In this document: positions 30,302 to 40,943 of the stretch, piece by piece
Position numbering within the stretch: position 1 is the first letter of the stretch
How the letters are laid out: the number at the start of each line of letters is the position of its first letter
Assembly: GCF_014237455.1 (NCBI RefSeq)
Contig: NZ_JABZFL010000074.1
Span: forward strand, 37,723-101,722
Length of the DNA stretch: 64,000 nucleotides
Source of the DNA: Desulfobacula sp.
GTDB taxonomy: Bacteria > Desulfobacterota > Desulfobacteria > Desulfobacterales > Desulfobacteraceae
Direction: 5' to 3'
The notes under the pieces: model-generated
The model's database searches: none
The model's input: the letters and a program-made list of their open reading frames with translations, nothing else
Told to the model about the DNA's origin: nothing
Program-made: the position numbers and the translations under genes

Positions 30302-31057
30302 ATGGAAAATATGGAGAAAAATAATTGGATTTTTTTGACAAGAGATGAAGCTCTGGATGCCATTGCAATTGATTTCCAGCAATATGGCCCCCAGCCCCTG
30401 ATTTTCAGGGAACTCGCCCCTTTGATCCTGAAAAATCGGTACAGGATTGTACAACAAGGAAAAGATACCAGCCTATGGATTCAACACGGCCGGGAGTATC
30501 CGCTACAAAAGATTGATGACAAAGATCTGGGCTTTTATTTTTCTCATATATTGGAGACAACAAAATACCCGTTGAAAATTATAGCCCGCATCTGCGCCAT
30601 TGTCTTTCAGACCCGGGTTTGCCCTGGAATGGCGGTAGAAAAGGACAAGTATGGTCTCTGGATTGAAAACCATATGAATGGGTTTACCTGCTGTCGGTGT
30701 GGGCACTGTTGCAGAAGTCTCGGGTATAGCAATGATTGCACAAAAGAAGATTACCTCAGGTGGCAGGCCCTTGGCCGCAGGGATATTATGGAACGGGTTA
30801 TGATTATTCAAGAAAAAGGTAAAGACACTCAGTACAGGATCTGGCTGGATCAGGATACTGGTGTCATTGCCCGGACATGCCCCTGGCTGAAGCCAAAGCC
30901 GCAAGAACAAAGTTTTTGCTGTCTGATTCAGGATATAAAACCAGAGGTCTGCCAACAGTATCCATTTACCCGAAAACATGCCATTATGACAGGCTGTAAG
31001 GGCGAGTTTCGGCCATCCCCTCAGGGAAAACCCCCTGGCCGGTCTTTAGACCATTGA
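30302..31057 (+). CDS. YkgJ-like cysteine cluster protein
   Basis: GFTCCRCGHCCRSLG...CPWL...CCLIQDIKPEVCQQYPFT. Confidence 0.8.
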   Translation: MENMEKNNWIFLTRDEALDAIAIDFQQYGPQPLIFRELAPLILKNRYRIVQQGKDTSLWIQHGREYPLQKIDDKDLGFYFSHILETTKYPLKIIARICAIVFQTRVCPGMAVEKDKYGLWIENHMNGFTCCRCGHCCRSLGYSNDCTKEDYLRWQALGRRDIMERVMIIQEKGKDTQYRIWLDQDTGVIARTCPWLKPKPQEQSFCCLIQDIKPEVCQQYPFTRKHAIMTGCKGEFRPSPQGKPPGRSLDH

Positions 31058-31111
31058 ACAACCGATTCAGGTCGTGTTGCGTTAACACTGATTTGATGGA
31101 GAAAAATTTGA

Positions 31112-31867
31112 ATGCTTGAAAATCCATATGTTTTTAAAATCCAGAGATATTCCATTCATGATGGCCCTGGAATAAGAACCACGCTTTTTTTTCAAGGCTG
31201 CCCTTTGTCCTGTCACTGGTGCCATAACCCCGAAAGCCAGAAAAAGTCCTTGCAAACAGATGCAGAAGATATGGACAGGGTCGCTGCCGATTTAATGGAA
31301 GAAATTGAAAGAGATCTTATTTTCTATGATGAGTCAGGTGGCGGGGTAACTTTTTCAGGCGGGGAGCCGTTGTGTCAACCGAAATTATTATTCAAACTAT
31401 TGGATCTGTGCCGAAAGAAAGAGATTCATACCTGCCTCGACACTTCAGGATATACTGACGTTAAGATTCTTTTGAAGGCGGCAGAAAAAGTGGATTTGAT
31501 TCTTTATGATATTAAATTGATAGATGAGACGGCGCATCAAGAATATACCGGGGAAAGCGGCTGCCTTGTACTGGATAATTTAAAACAATTATCAAACCAA
31601 AGGGCCAATATCAGGTTACGGTTTCCCCTCATCCCGCAGATGACGGATACAGACGAAAACATTGGCAGGATTATGGTTTTTTTAAAAGAAAATACAATTT
31701 ACCGGGATATTCATATCCTGCCGCTTCATAAGGCAGGTGAGGCGAAATATAATTTTTTGAATATGAAAAATCATATGGAAGACATACAACCGCCATCCAA
31801 AGAAAGGGTTTTAAACGTAAAAGAACAATTTGAATCCAGGGGATTCGGTGTGGCAATCGGGGGATAA
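31112..31867 (+). CDS. glycyl-radical enzyme activating protein (radical SAM, short form)
   Basis: SIHDGPGIRTTLFFQGCPLSCHWCHNPES; GGGVTFSGGEPL; adjacent to the GRE gene. Confidence 0.93.
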   Translation: MLENPYVFKIQRYSIHDGPGIRTTLFFQGCPLSCHWCHNPESQKKSLQTDAEDMDRVAADLMEEIERDLIFYDESGGGVTFSGGEPLCQPKLLFKLLDLCRKKEIHTCLDTSGYTDVKILLKAAEKVDLILYDIKLIDETAHQEYTGESGCLVLDNLKQLSNQRANIRLRFPLIPQMTDTDENIGRIMVFLKENTIYRDIHILPLHKAGEAKYNFLNMKNHMEDIQPPSKERVLNVKEQFESRGFGVAIGG

Positions 31868-31869
31868 AA

Positions 31870-34230
31870 ATGAATTCAAGAATAAAAAGCTTAAGAAAAA
31901 AAACAAGACAAAAAGAGGTGACCGTCTCCCATGAAAGGGCTGAGCTTGTTACCGCTTTTTTCAAGACCTATGTCAGTATGGATGAATCTATTCCGGTTCA
32001 AAGAGCATTGTGTCTGAAACATGTGCTTGAAAATAAAAAAATATTTATCGATGACAATGAACTGATTGTCGGAGAACGGGGACCCGAACCCAAAGCGGTT
32101 CCGACATATCCTGAAATCTGCCTGCATTCTTTGGAAGATCTTGAGATTTTAAACTCAAGACCCAAGGTGCCCTATAAGGTTTCAGAGGAAACAAAAGCAA
32201 TCTATAAAGAAAAGATTATCCCGTTCTGGAAAGGTAAGACCATAAGGGAAAAGATTTTTGCTGCCATGGAGGATCAGTGGATTGATTCTTTTAATGCCGG
32301 AATTTTTACCGAGTTTCAGGAGCAGCGGTCTCCGGGGCATACTGCCGGCGGTGAGTTGATTTATCAAAAAGGATTCAATGATCTGAAAACAGATATTGGG
32401 CACTGTCTTGGGAACATTAATTTTTTTGAAGATAAAGAGGCCCTTGAAAAGCAGGAAATCTTAAAATCTTTTGATATTGCAGCAGATGCCCTGATCGCCT
32501 TTGCCGAACGGCATGCAGATGAACTGGAACACATGGCAAAAGATGAAACAGATTCCAAACGAAAAGCAGAGCTTGAGAATATGGCCTGTGTCTGCCGGAG
32601 AGTGCCTGCCAGAAAACCTGAAACTTTTCACGAGGCCTTGCAGTATTACTGGTTCCTTCATGTCGGGGTCATCACGGAACTCAATCCCTGGGATGCCTAC
32701 AACCCGGGAAGATTTGATCAGAACCTTTATCCTTTTTATAAAAAGGATATTGAGAGCGGGATATTGACAAGGGAAGAAGCAAAGGAAATGCTTTGTTGTT
32801 TCTGGATAAAATTTCATAACCATCCGGCCCCTCCAAAGGTGGGCGTAACTGCCAGGGAAAGTAATACTTATGTGGATTTTTGTCTGATCAACCTTGGCGG
32901 AGTCACAAAGGATAATCAGGATGGCGTTAATGAATTGACCTACCTCACCCTTGATGTGATTGAAGAGATGAGACTCCTGCAGCCAAGCTCCATGATCCAG
33001 GTATCACGGAAAAATCCGGATCGGTTTATCAGGCGGGCCTTGAAAATTATTGCCACGGGATTTGGTCAACCATCAGTGTTTAATACCGATGCTATTATCC
33101 AGGAGATGATTCTTCATGGCAAATCTGTGGAAGATGCGAGAAAAGCTGGTGCCTCGGGCTGCGTAGAAGCAGGGGTCTTTGGAAAGGAATGCTATATTCT
33201 GACAGGCTATTTTAATCTTCCCAAAATTTTTGAAATCACCCTTTACAATGGCTGGGATCCAAGGACAGAAAAGCAGATCGGTCTTAAAACAGGAGACCCC
33301 ATAAGTTTTGAAATATTTGACAATTTTTTTGATGCCTATAAAAAGCAATTGGAGCATTTTGTTAATATCAAAATCAGGGGTAACAATATAATTGAACAGA
33401 TTAACGCAAGGTACATGCCTGTTCCCTTACTTTCCCTTGTTACCGAAGATTGTATAAAAAATGCAAAAGATTATAACCAGGGGGGTGCCAGATACAATAC
33501 CTCCTATATCCAGGGTGTGGGCATGGGAACTATTACAGATTGTTTTTCATCACTGAAATATAATGTATATGATAAGCAGCATATCTCCATGAAAACCATG
33601 ATGGAGGCGCTGGAAAAAGACTTTGAGGGAAACGATATCCTTATTCACAGGCTGGATCAAACGCCCAAGTATGGCAATGATGATGATTATGCAGATGAGA
33701 TATTAAAGACAGTGTTTAAGGTTTTCCATGGATTGGTAACCAAAAGACCCAATGCTAAGGGAGGGGTTTTTCGGATTAATCTTTTATCCACTACCTGTCA
33801 TGTTTACTTTGGTGAAATCACCGGTGCGTTGCCCGATGGGAGGAAAAAGGGTGTGCCGGTTTCCGAAGGAATATCTCCGGTACAGGGGGCTGACCGGTGT
33901 GGCCCCACAGCCGTATTGAAATCTGTAGCCAAAATCGATCATTTAAAGACAGGTGGGACACTCTTAAATCAAAAATTTTTGCCCGATCTTTTTAAAGAGA
34001 AAAAGGAACTTCAGGCTCTGGTGCATTTAATCCGCTCCTATTTTAAAATGGATGGCCACCATGTACAGTTTAACGTGGTGGCAGAAGAGACGTTAAGGGA
34101 TGCCCAGAAGCATCCGGAAAACCATCAAGATCTGATCGTCAGAGTGGCGGGATATTCCGATTATTTTGTGGATCTTACTTTGGCTTTGCAGGAAGAGATT
34201 ATACTTAGAACAGCCCATACCAATTTTTAA
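31870..34230 (+). CDS. hypD: glycyl-radical enzyme, probable trans-4-hydroxy-L-proline dehydratase
   Basis: GCVEAGVFGKECYILTGYFNLPKIFEI active site (C431, E433, Y447) and RVAGYSDYF glycyl loop (G761). Confidence 0.8.
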   Translation: MNSRIKSLRKKTRQKEVTVSHERAELVTAFFKTYVSMDESIPVQRALCLKHVLENKKIFIDDNELIVGERGPEPKAVPTYPEICLHSLEDLEILNSRPKVPYKVSEETKAIYKEKIIPFWKGKTIREKIFAAMEDQWIDSFNAGIFTEFQEQRSPGHTAGGELIYQKGFNDLKTDIGHCLGNINFFEDKEALEKQEILKSFDIAADALIAFAERHADELEHMAKDETDSKRKAELENMACVCRRVPARKPETFHEALQYYWFLHVGVITELNPWDAYNPGRFDQNLYPFYKKDIESGILTREEAKEMLCCFWIKFHNHPAPPKVGVTARESNTYVDFCLINLGGVTKDNQDGVNELTYLTLDVIEEMRLLQPSSMIQVSRKNPDRFIRRALKIIATGFGQPSVFNTDAIIQEMILHGKSVEDARKAGASGCVEAGVFGKECYILTGYFNLPKIFEITLYNGWDPRTEKQIGLKTGDPISFEIFDNFFDAYKKQLEHFVNIKIRGNNIIEQINARYMPVPLLSLVTEDCIKNAKDYNQGGARYNTSYIQGVGMGTITDCFSSLKYNVYDKQHISMKTMMEALEKDFEGNDILIHRLDQTPKYGNDDDYADEILKTVFKVFHGLVTKRPNAKGGVFRINLLSTTCHVYFGEITGALPDGRKKGVPVSEGISPVQGADRCGPTAVLKSVAKIDHLKTGGTLLNQKFLPDLFKEKKELQALVHLIRSYFKMDGHHVQFNVVAEETLRDAQKHPENHQDLIVRVAGYSDYFVDLTLALQEEIILRTAHTNF

Positions 34231-34340
34231 GGTGTCGGTGTTTTTCAAAATTTTGATATCGAGAATTGCTGTAAATTCCTTGACCCCTTGGCTATTTTTT
34301 GATAGGTGAAATTTATTCGTGACAGCTATTTTTTTTTATC

Positions 34341-34371
34341 ACCAAAATATGCCTGAAAAATATATTTTGGT
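34341..34371. promoter_or_regulatory. inverted repeat upstream of the SBP gene, candidate operator
   Basis: ACCAAAATAT-11 nt-ATATTTTGGT perfect 10-bp arms. Confidence 0.45.
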
Positions 34372-34401
34372 ATATGTTTTAATTTTATAATGGAGGATAG
34401 G

Positions 34402-35955
34402 ATGAAAAAATTAATTTTAATTGGTTTAAGTTTATTTATGGTTTTATCTTTTACCTGTACTGCCAGTGCCAAGACCTTAAAAGTGGGTCTTGATGCCGAC
34501 CCCGTGTCCCTTGACCCTCAGGTACAGCTTTCAGGTGGGATGCTTCAGCTCTCACACTGGGTATTTGATCCGCTTGTAAGGTGGAATAAGGATCATCAGA
34601 TTGTCCCCCGTCTTGCTTCAAAGTGGGAAAGACTGGATGAATTGACCGTTCGTTTTTATCTTTTAAAAGGCGTAAAATTTCACAGTGGCAACCCATTTAC
34701 AGCAAAAGATGTCAAATGGTCTTTTGCACGTCTGCAGAAAAGTGTTGACTTTAAAGGTCTTTTTGAACCCTTTGAAAGCGTTACCATTGTTGATGATTAC
34801 ACAGTGGATATAAAAACAAAAAAAGCCTATCCCCTTCTTTTGAACATGGCAACCTATATTTTCCCAATGGATAGTGTATTTTACACAGGAACCGATGCAA
34901 CCGGACAACCCAAAGATGCCTGTGTGAAATTTACACATACCTTTGCAAATGGAAATGAATCCGGAACGGGTGCCTTTGTTGTTAAAAAATTTGAACAGGG
35001 TGTTGTGCTTGAAATGGAACGGTTTAAAGACTACTGGGATACAAAATCTCCTGGTAATGTTGACAAAGTCGTCCTGACGCCCATTAAAAATAATGCAACA
35101 CGGGTTGCAGCGCTTTTATCCGGTGATGTTGATTTTATTTCTCCGGTTCCTCCCACAGATTTTAAACGGATTAATTCCGATTCCAAAGTTGATCTGGTTA
35201 CACTGAACGGCGGACGTATCATTACGTTTCAGATGAATCAGGATAGAGTTGCAGCCTTTAAAGATGCCAGAGTTCGAAATGCCATCTGTTATGCAGTTAA
35301 CAATACGGGTATCGTGGAAAAAATAATGAAGGGAACGGCATCAGTTGCTGCACAGCAAAGCCCTGTGGGTTATGTTGGATACAAAGAAAGCCTTAAACCA
35401 AGATTTGATCTTGATAAAGCCAAAGCCCTCATGAAAGAAGCAGGCTATGCTCAAGGGTTTGAAATTACGATGATGGCGCCAAATGATCGGTATGTTAATG
35501 ATGCAAAAATTGCAGAAGCAACCGCTCAGATGCTGGGTAAAATTGGTATTAAAGTGAATCTTAAAACCATGCCAAAGGCGCAGTACTGGGATGAATTTGA
35601 TAAAAGAGCCGCTGATATGATGATGATTGGATGGCATTCAGATACTGAAGATTCCGGTAATTTCTCTGAATTTTTAACCATGTGTACCAATGCCGACACA
35701 GGATATGGCCAGTATAACAGTGGTGCTTACTGCAACAAAAAAATTGATGAACTTGTTCTTGGTGCTCAGTCAGAGACGGATATGGCTAAAAGAGCGGCAA
35801 TGCTTAAGGAAGTGGAACAGATTCTTTTTGATGAGGCTGCCTTTTTACCATTTCACTGGCAAAATCATTCCTATGCTGCAAAGAAAAACTTTAAGATCGA
35901 ACCCATTGTTAATGCACTGAACTTTCCTTATTTTAGTGACCTTGTAGTAGAATAA
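34402..35955 (+). CDS. ABC transporter peptide/dipeptide substrate-binding protein (SBP_bac_5)
   Basis: Signal peptide MKKLILIGLSLFMVLSFTCTASA; LDPQVQLSGG...VFDPLVRW; GGAGG RBS before 34402. Confidence 0.92.
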   Translation: MKKLILIGLSLFMVLSFTCTASAKTLKVGLDADPVSLDPQVQLSGGMLQLSHWVFDPLVRWNKDHQIVPRLASKWERLDELTVRFYLLKGVKFHSGNPFTAKDVKWSFARLQKSVDFKGLFEPFESVTIVDDYTVDIKTKKAYPLLLNMATYIFPMDSVFYTGTDATGQPKDACVKFTHTFANGNESGTGAFVVKKFEQGVVLEMERFKDYWDTKSPGNVDKVVLTPIKNNATRVAALLSGDVDFISPVPPTDFKRINSDSKVDLVTLNGGRIITFQMNQDRVAAFKDARVRNAICYAVNNTGIVEKIMKGTASVAAQQSPVGYVGYKESLKPRFDLDKAKALMKEAGYAQGFEITMMAPNDRYVNDAKIAEATAQMLGKIGIKVNLKTMPKAQYWDEFDKRAADMMMIGWHSDTEDSGNFSEFLTMCTNADTGYGQYNSGAYCNKKIDELVLGAQSETDMAKRAAMLKEVEQILFDEAAFLPFHWQNHSYAAKKNFKIEPIVNALNFPYFSDLVVE

Positions 35956-35989
35956 AAAGATTAGATAATTTTAAATTATCTTACTATTC

Positions 35990-36017
35990 ACCAGGGGTCT
36001 GTTTACAGACCCCTGGT
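35990..36017 (+). promoter_or_regulatory. intercistronic hairpin between SBP and permease genes
   Basis: ACCAGGGGTCTG-TTTA-CAGACCCCTGGT perfect 12-bp stem without U-tract. Confidence 0.7.
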
Positions 36018-36048
36018 CATCTAAATCAACACAACACAAGATAAATTT

Positions 36049-37032
36049 ATGTTTGCATTCATTATAAGAAGAGCTTTCCAGGCAATCATGGTCATGCTGG
36101 TCATCAGTTTGATTGGATTTTCAATAAAAAGCAATATTGGTGATCCGGTCAGAGACCTTGTGGGTGAAAGGGTTACACCGGCAGAAAGAGCGGCAATCGC
36201 TGATCAACTGGGTCTAAATGATCCTTTTCTCAAACAGTATACACGATTTGTAAAAAATGTTTGTCATGGTGACTTTGGAACATCTTTAATCTATCGGAAA
36301 CCCTGTCTTGAGGTCATATTAAAACATGCACCTGCAACCATTGAACTTGTTCTAGGTGCCGCCTTAATCATTATTTTAATTTCTTTACCATTGGGGGTGT
36401 TTGCAGCTTTAAAACCCAAACATCTGTTTTCCCGGTTTCTCATGGGGTTTTCTACATTAGGCGTTTCAATCCCTGTCTTTTTAACCGCTATTATGTTTAT
36501 TTATCTCTTTTCTGTGATTCTGGGCTGGCTGCCATCCTATGGCAGGGGTGAAACGGTTGATATTTTTAATAATGGCTACTGGAATTCTGGCTTTTTAACC
36601 CTGGATGGATTGCAACATCTGGTTCTCCCCTGTGTCTCTCTTGCATCGATTATGCTGCCCTTATATATCCGCCTCATCCGGTCTGAAATGATGGAGGTTC
36701 TTGAAACAGAATATATTAAATATGCCTGGGCAAAAGGCCTTGCGCCCATGCGCATCTGGCTTGTTCACGCCTTTAAAAACACGTTGCTTCCCGTTGTCAC
36801 TGTTTTTGGTTTACAAATTGGTATTATGTTTGCTTTTACAATCCTTACTGAAACCGTTTTTCAATGGCAGGGCATGGGGTTTATGTTTTTAGAAGCAATA
36901 GAACGGGCTGATATTTCTCTTTTAATTGCATATCTGGTTATCGTGGCAAGTGTATTTGTTTTAGTCAATACTGTGGTTGATATATTTTATGGATTTATTA
37001 ATCCCACAGTCAGAATATCAGGAACAAAATGA
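36049..37032 (+). CDS. ABC transporter permease (DppB/OppB type)
   Basis: IRRAFQAIMVMLVISLIGF...ERVTPAERAAIADQLGL; binding-protein-dependent transport fold. Confidence 0.92.
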   Translation: MFAFIIRRAFQAIMVMLVISLIGFSIKSNIGDPVRDLVGERVTPAERAAIADQLGLNDPFLKQYTRFVKNVCHGDFGTSLIYRKPCLEVILKHAPATIELVLGAALIIILISLPLGVFAALKPKHLFSRFLMGFSTLGVSIPVFLTAIMFIYLFSVILGWLPSYGRGETVDIFNNGYWNSGFLTLDGLQHLVLPCVSLASIMLPLYIRLIRSEMMEVLETEYIKYAWAKGLAPMRIWLVHAFKNTLLPVVTVFGLQIGIMFAFTILTETVFQWQGMGFMFLEAIERADISLLIAYLVIVASVFVLVNTVVDIFYGFINPTVRISGTK

Positions 37033-37949
37033 AAAGTTCATTACAAAAATTTAAAGAGTCATATTTTCTATACAGCTTCAAACAGGATAAAGTTGCCATG
37101 GCAAGCTTTATTGCAATTGTCATATTTATCATCCTCGCAATCACAGCGCCATGGATTGCGCCAATGGATCCCTATGATGCCAACAATATCGATATTATGA
37201 ACTCTGAAATCCCTCCAAGCTGGAATGAAGGAGGGGAAAAAAGTTTTCCTTTGGGCACGGATAACATGGGAAGAGATATGCTTTCCACAATGTTATATGG
37301 TCTTAGAACATCCATAATGATCGGCATAGGCGCTGTGTCACTTCAGGCATTCATCGGTATTTTCATGGGATTGTCGGCAGGATATCTTGGGGGGAAAACC
37401 GATGCCATACTGATGCGGATAGCAGATATTCAATTTTCATTTCCGTATCTTATGCTGGCAATACTGGTGGGTGCAATTTTCCAGATTATTTTTGGCATCG
37501 GCCGATACGAACAACTGGCAGTCCCTCTTCTAATACTGATCATTGGTTTTGCGGAATGGCCAATGTACGCAAGAACCATTCGTGCTTCTGTCATGAGAGA
37601 AAAAAATAAAGAATATGTTGAAGCTGCAAAAGTCATCGGGTTATCAAAGTCAGTCATAATGGTCAGACATGTCCTGCCCAACTCCCTTACCTCCCTGATG
37701 GTTATTTCAACCATACAGATTGCAAATGCAGTTATGAGTGAAGCAGCCCTGTCTTTTCTGGGCCTGGGCATGCCGGTTACAATGCCTTCCCTGGGTTCTC
37801 TTATCAGGTCCGGGTTTGACTATATTTTCTCAGGATCATGGTGGATTACGGTTTTCCCCGGCGTTCTGCTTATTTTATTTGTACTTTCGATTAACCTGCT
37901 GGGTGACTGGCTAAGGGATGTACTTAACCCGAAACTTTATAAAGGATAG
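37029..37949 (+). CDS. ABC transporter permease (DppC/OppC type)
   Basis: FPLGTDNMGRDMLSTMLYGLRTSIMIG; SEAALSFLGLG. Confidence 0.92.
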   Translation: MKSSLQKFKESYFLYSFKQDKVAMASFIAIVIFIILAITAPWIAPMDPYDANNIDIMNSEIPPSWNEGGEKSFPLGTDNMGRDMLSTMLYGLRTSIMIGIGAVSLQAFIGIFMGLSAGYLGGKTDAILMRIADIQFSFPYLMLAILVGAIFQIIFGIGRYEQLAVPLLILIIGFAEWPMYARTIRASVMREKNKEYVEAAKVIGLSKSVIMVRHVLPNSLTSLMVISTIQIANAVMSEAALSFLGLGMPVTMPSLGSLIRSGFDYIFSGSWWITVFPGVLLILFVLSINLLGDWLRDVLNPKLYKG

Positions 37950-37960
37950 GATTTTTTTTA

Positions 37961-38920
37961 ATGTCTCACCTATTAGAACTTCATGATCTTGAAGTAAAAT
38001 TTGCATTGAGAACAGGCGATATTATAGCCATTGATGGTGTGGATTTGACTCTGGACAAAGGGGAAACTTTAGGATTGGTTGGAGAAAGCGGCGCCGGTAA
38101 ATCTGTTACAGGGTTCTCAATCATAAATCTTATCAGCAAGCCCGGATATATCTCAAAAGGCAAAATTATTTTTGATGGAGAAGTGATAAGTTCATTTTCC
38201 GATGAAAAGATGCGTGAAATCAGGGGAAATAAAATAAGTATGATTTTTCAGGATCCAATGATGACCTTGAATCCAGTTTTTACCATTGGCACCCAAATGA
38301 TTGAAACCCTGCTTGCCCATAAAAATATTTCAAAATCGGAAGCCACAAAGATTGCGCTTGAAAAACTTCAAAAAGTACAAATCCCGTCACCTGAAACACG
38401 GCTTGACCAGTATCCTCATGAATTATCAGGCGGCATGCGTCAAAGAATCATTATAGCGATTGCACTGCTTACGGATCCTCAAATCATTATTGCAGACGAA
38501 CCCACAACTGCCCTGGACGTCACAATCCAGGCTGAAATCATGGATCTTTTACAAGAGCTGTGTGAAACAGATCATATGTCCCTGATCTTAATTACCCATG
38601 ACCTTGCCGTTGTTTCCCAGGTTACTGAAGAAATAGCTGTAATGTATGCTGGAAAGATTATTGAATCAGGTGCCACCAATGAAGTCATATCCAATCCCCG
38701 ACATCCTTATACCAAAGGACTGATTAATTCCATCCCAGGATCAATAAAACCTGGAGAAAAACTTCAGCAGATTCCCGGTATGATGCCGACACTTTCAAAA
38801 ATTCCACCCGGGTGTGCATTTAATCCAAGATGCTTAGAAAAAATAGGAATTTGCGAAACCAATATTCCTGAGCCTAAAAAAACCGATGTTGGAACGATGG
38901 CGTCATGTCATCTGATATAA
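37961..38920 (+). CDS. ABC transporter ATP-binding protein (DppD/OppD type)
   Basis: GESGAGKSVTG, HELSGGMRQRIIIAIAL, C-terminal CAFNPRC oligopeptide motif. Confidence 0.94.
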   Translation: MSHLLELHDLEVKFALRTGDIIAIDGVDLTLDKGETLGLVGESGAGKSVTGFSIINLISKPGYISKGKIIFDGEVISSFSDEKMREIRGNKISMIFQDPMMTLNPVFTIGTQMIETLLAHKNISKSEATKIALEKLQKVQIPSPETRLDQYPHELSGGMRQRIIIAIALLTDPQIIIADEPTTALDVTIQAEIMDLLQELCETDHMSLILITHDLAVVSQVTEEIAVMYAGKIIESGATNEVISNPRHPYTKGLINSIPGSIKPGEKLQQIPGMMPTLSKIPPGCAFNPRCLEKIGICETNIPEPKKTDVGTMASCHLI

Positions 38921-38934
38921 GGAAACTAAAAAAA

Positions 38935-39951
38935 ATGTCTACCCCCATTCTGACCATTGATAACGTTGTTAAACATTTTGACATTACAGGCGGATTTCTT
39001 GATCAAATCCGATTTAAAAATGGAAAATTCAAACTGGAAAAGACAACGGTTAAAGCGGTCAACAATGTATCGCTTTCTATTAACCAAGGAGAAACCTTAA
39101 GTGTTGTTGGAGAAAGCGGGTGTGGAAAATCAACCCTTGCAAGGGTTGTTATGGGGCTCTATGCGCCAAATTCAGGACAGATCCTTTATAGCGGCAAAAG
39201 AATTGACAACCTCAGCCATAAAGAGATGCTGCCCTTTAGAAAAAAAATGCAGATGATCTTTCAGGATCCTTATGCTTCCTTAAACCCCAGAAAAACAGTA
39301 CAAAGGACATTAGAAGAGCCTTTAAGATTCCATAACCCTAAAATGTCTTCAAAAAAAATTTACGATAAAATTGAAGAGATCATGGAGCAGGTCGGGGTTG
39401 ACCCTGCATGGGCGAAAAGATTCCCCCATGAGTTCTCAGGGGGTCAGAGACAGAGAATAAGTATCGCACGGGGGTTAATACTTGATCCTGAGTTAATCGT
39501 TGCAGACGAACCTGTCTCAGCACTGGATGTATCCATACAGGCTCAAATTTTGAACCTGCTGATGGAAACCGGTAAAAAACGAAGGTTAACCTATCTTTTT
39601 ATTACCCATGACTTATCCGTTGTACAGCACATCAGCACCAATGTTGCCGTTATGTATCTGGGGAACTTATGTGAACTCGCTGACTCAGGAACGCTTTTTG
39701 AAAACCCCCGTCATCCTTATACAAAAGCGCTTTTAAGTGCTATCCCCAAAATTGGTGAAACATCAGAAAAGCATATCAAGCTTAAAGGTGAGGTTCCCAC
39801 TCCGATTCATCTCCCGTCGGGATGTGTTTTTCATGACAGGTGTGTCCACGCAAATGAAAGATGTGTCAATCAGATTCCTGAATTATTGACATTAGATAAT
39901 GGCACGTGCGTCGCCTGCCATGCAGTGGAGGAAAACAGGGTAATATCCTGA
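38935..39951 (+). CDS. ABC transporter ATP-binding protein (DppF/OppF type; track ORF from 38905)
   Basis: [41 protein letters not shown]. Confidence 0.94.
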   Translation: MSTPILTIDNVVKHFDITGGFLDQIRFKNGKFKLEKTTVKAVNNVSLSINQGETLSVVGESGCGKSTLARVVMGLYAPNSGQILYSGKRIDNLSHKEMLPFRKKMQMIFQDPYASLNPRKTVQRTLEEPLRFHNPKMSSKKIYDKIEEIMEQVGVDPAWAKRFPHEFSGGQRQRISIARGLILDPELIVADEPVSALDVSIQAQILNLLMETGKKRRLTYLFITHDLSVVQHISTNVAVMYLGNLCELADSGTLFENPRHPYTKALLSAIPKIGETSEKHIKLKGEVPTPIHLPSGCVFHDRCVHANERCVNQIPELLTLDNGTCVACHAVEENRVIS

Positions 39952-39968
39952 TAACAGGGATTGTTCTA

Positions 39969-40943
39969 TTAAATAAAAAAGCAGGCTGCAAAATGCCCTT
40001 TTTCATGTTCGATAAATTCAGGTTCCTTTTGGGAACAGATATCCTGCCGTTTAGGACATCGGGTATGAAACCTGCAACCGGGCGGTGGGTTTATCGGGCT
40101 GGGCACATCTCCCATCAATGGCAGTGATTTCCTCTGGTAATTGGGGTCAGGCATGGGTGAAGACGATAAAAGGGCTTTGGTATAAGGGTGCAAAGAATTT
40201 TTATATAACTCTCCTGATTCGGCAAATTCAACGATTTTTCCAAGGTACATGACAGCGACTCTGTCTGAAATATATTCCACTACATGCAGGTCATGGGAAA
40301 TAAACAGGTATGTCAGATTGAACTTTTCCTGAAGGTCTTTCAACAGGTTGATCACCTGGGCCTGGATGGAGACATCAAGGGCTGAGACGGCTTCATCACA
40401 GACAATGAATTCAGGTTTCAGAGCAATCGCTCTGGCAATACCGATTCTCTGTCGCTGTCCACCGGAAAACTGGTGGGGATACCTTCGCATGTATTCTTTT
40501 CCAAGTCCTACTGTTTCAAGTATCTCAGCTACTTCCCTGTCCCTTTGTGACCTGCTGCGCATCCCATGGACCAGGAGAGGTTCTCCTATGATCTGGGAAA
40601 TTGATTTTCTCGGGTTAAGAGAGGAAAAAGGATCCTGGAAAATGATCTGCATTCTTTTTCTCAACTGGCGCATTGCTTCAGGTTCCAGATTTCCGATTCC
40701 CTGATCCTGGAAAAACACCTTGCCCGAGGTAGGCTCTTCCAGTCTTAAAATTGTTCTTCCAAGTGTTGATTTACCACATCCGGATTCTCCTACAAGCCCC
40801 AGGGTCTCGCCTTGTTGAATAGTGAGGCTGACGTTATCTACTGCTTTGACCGAGGCAATCTCCTTCATTAAAATACCACCCTTGATGGGATAATACTTAA
40901 CCAGGTTTTCTACTCTGAGTAATGTTTTGGAATGATTAAGCAT
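39969..40943 (-). CDS. ABC transporter ATP-binding protein (DppF/OppF type)
   Basis: [48 protein letters not shown]. Confidence 0.94.
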   Translation of the reverse strand: MLNHSKTLLRVENLVKYYPIKGGILMKEIASVKAVDNVSLTIQQGETLGLVGESGCGKSTLGRTILRLEEPTSGKVFFQDQGIGNLEPEAMRQLRKRMQIIFQDPFSSLNPRKSISQIIGEPLLVHGMRSRSQRDREVAEILETVGLGKEYMRRYPHQFSGGQRQRIGIARAIALKPEFIVCDEAVSALDVSIQAQVINLLKDLQEKFNLTYLFISHDLHVVEYISDRVAVMYLGKIVEFAESGELYKNSLHPYTKALLSSSPMPDPNYQRKSLPLMGDVPSPINPPPGCRFHTRCPKRQDICSQKEPEFIEHEKGHFAACFFI

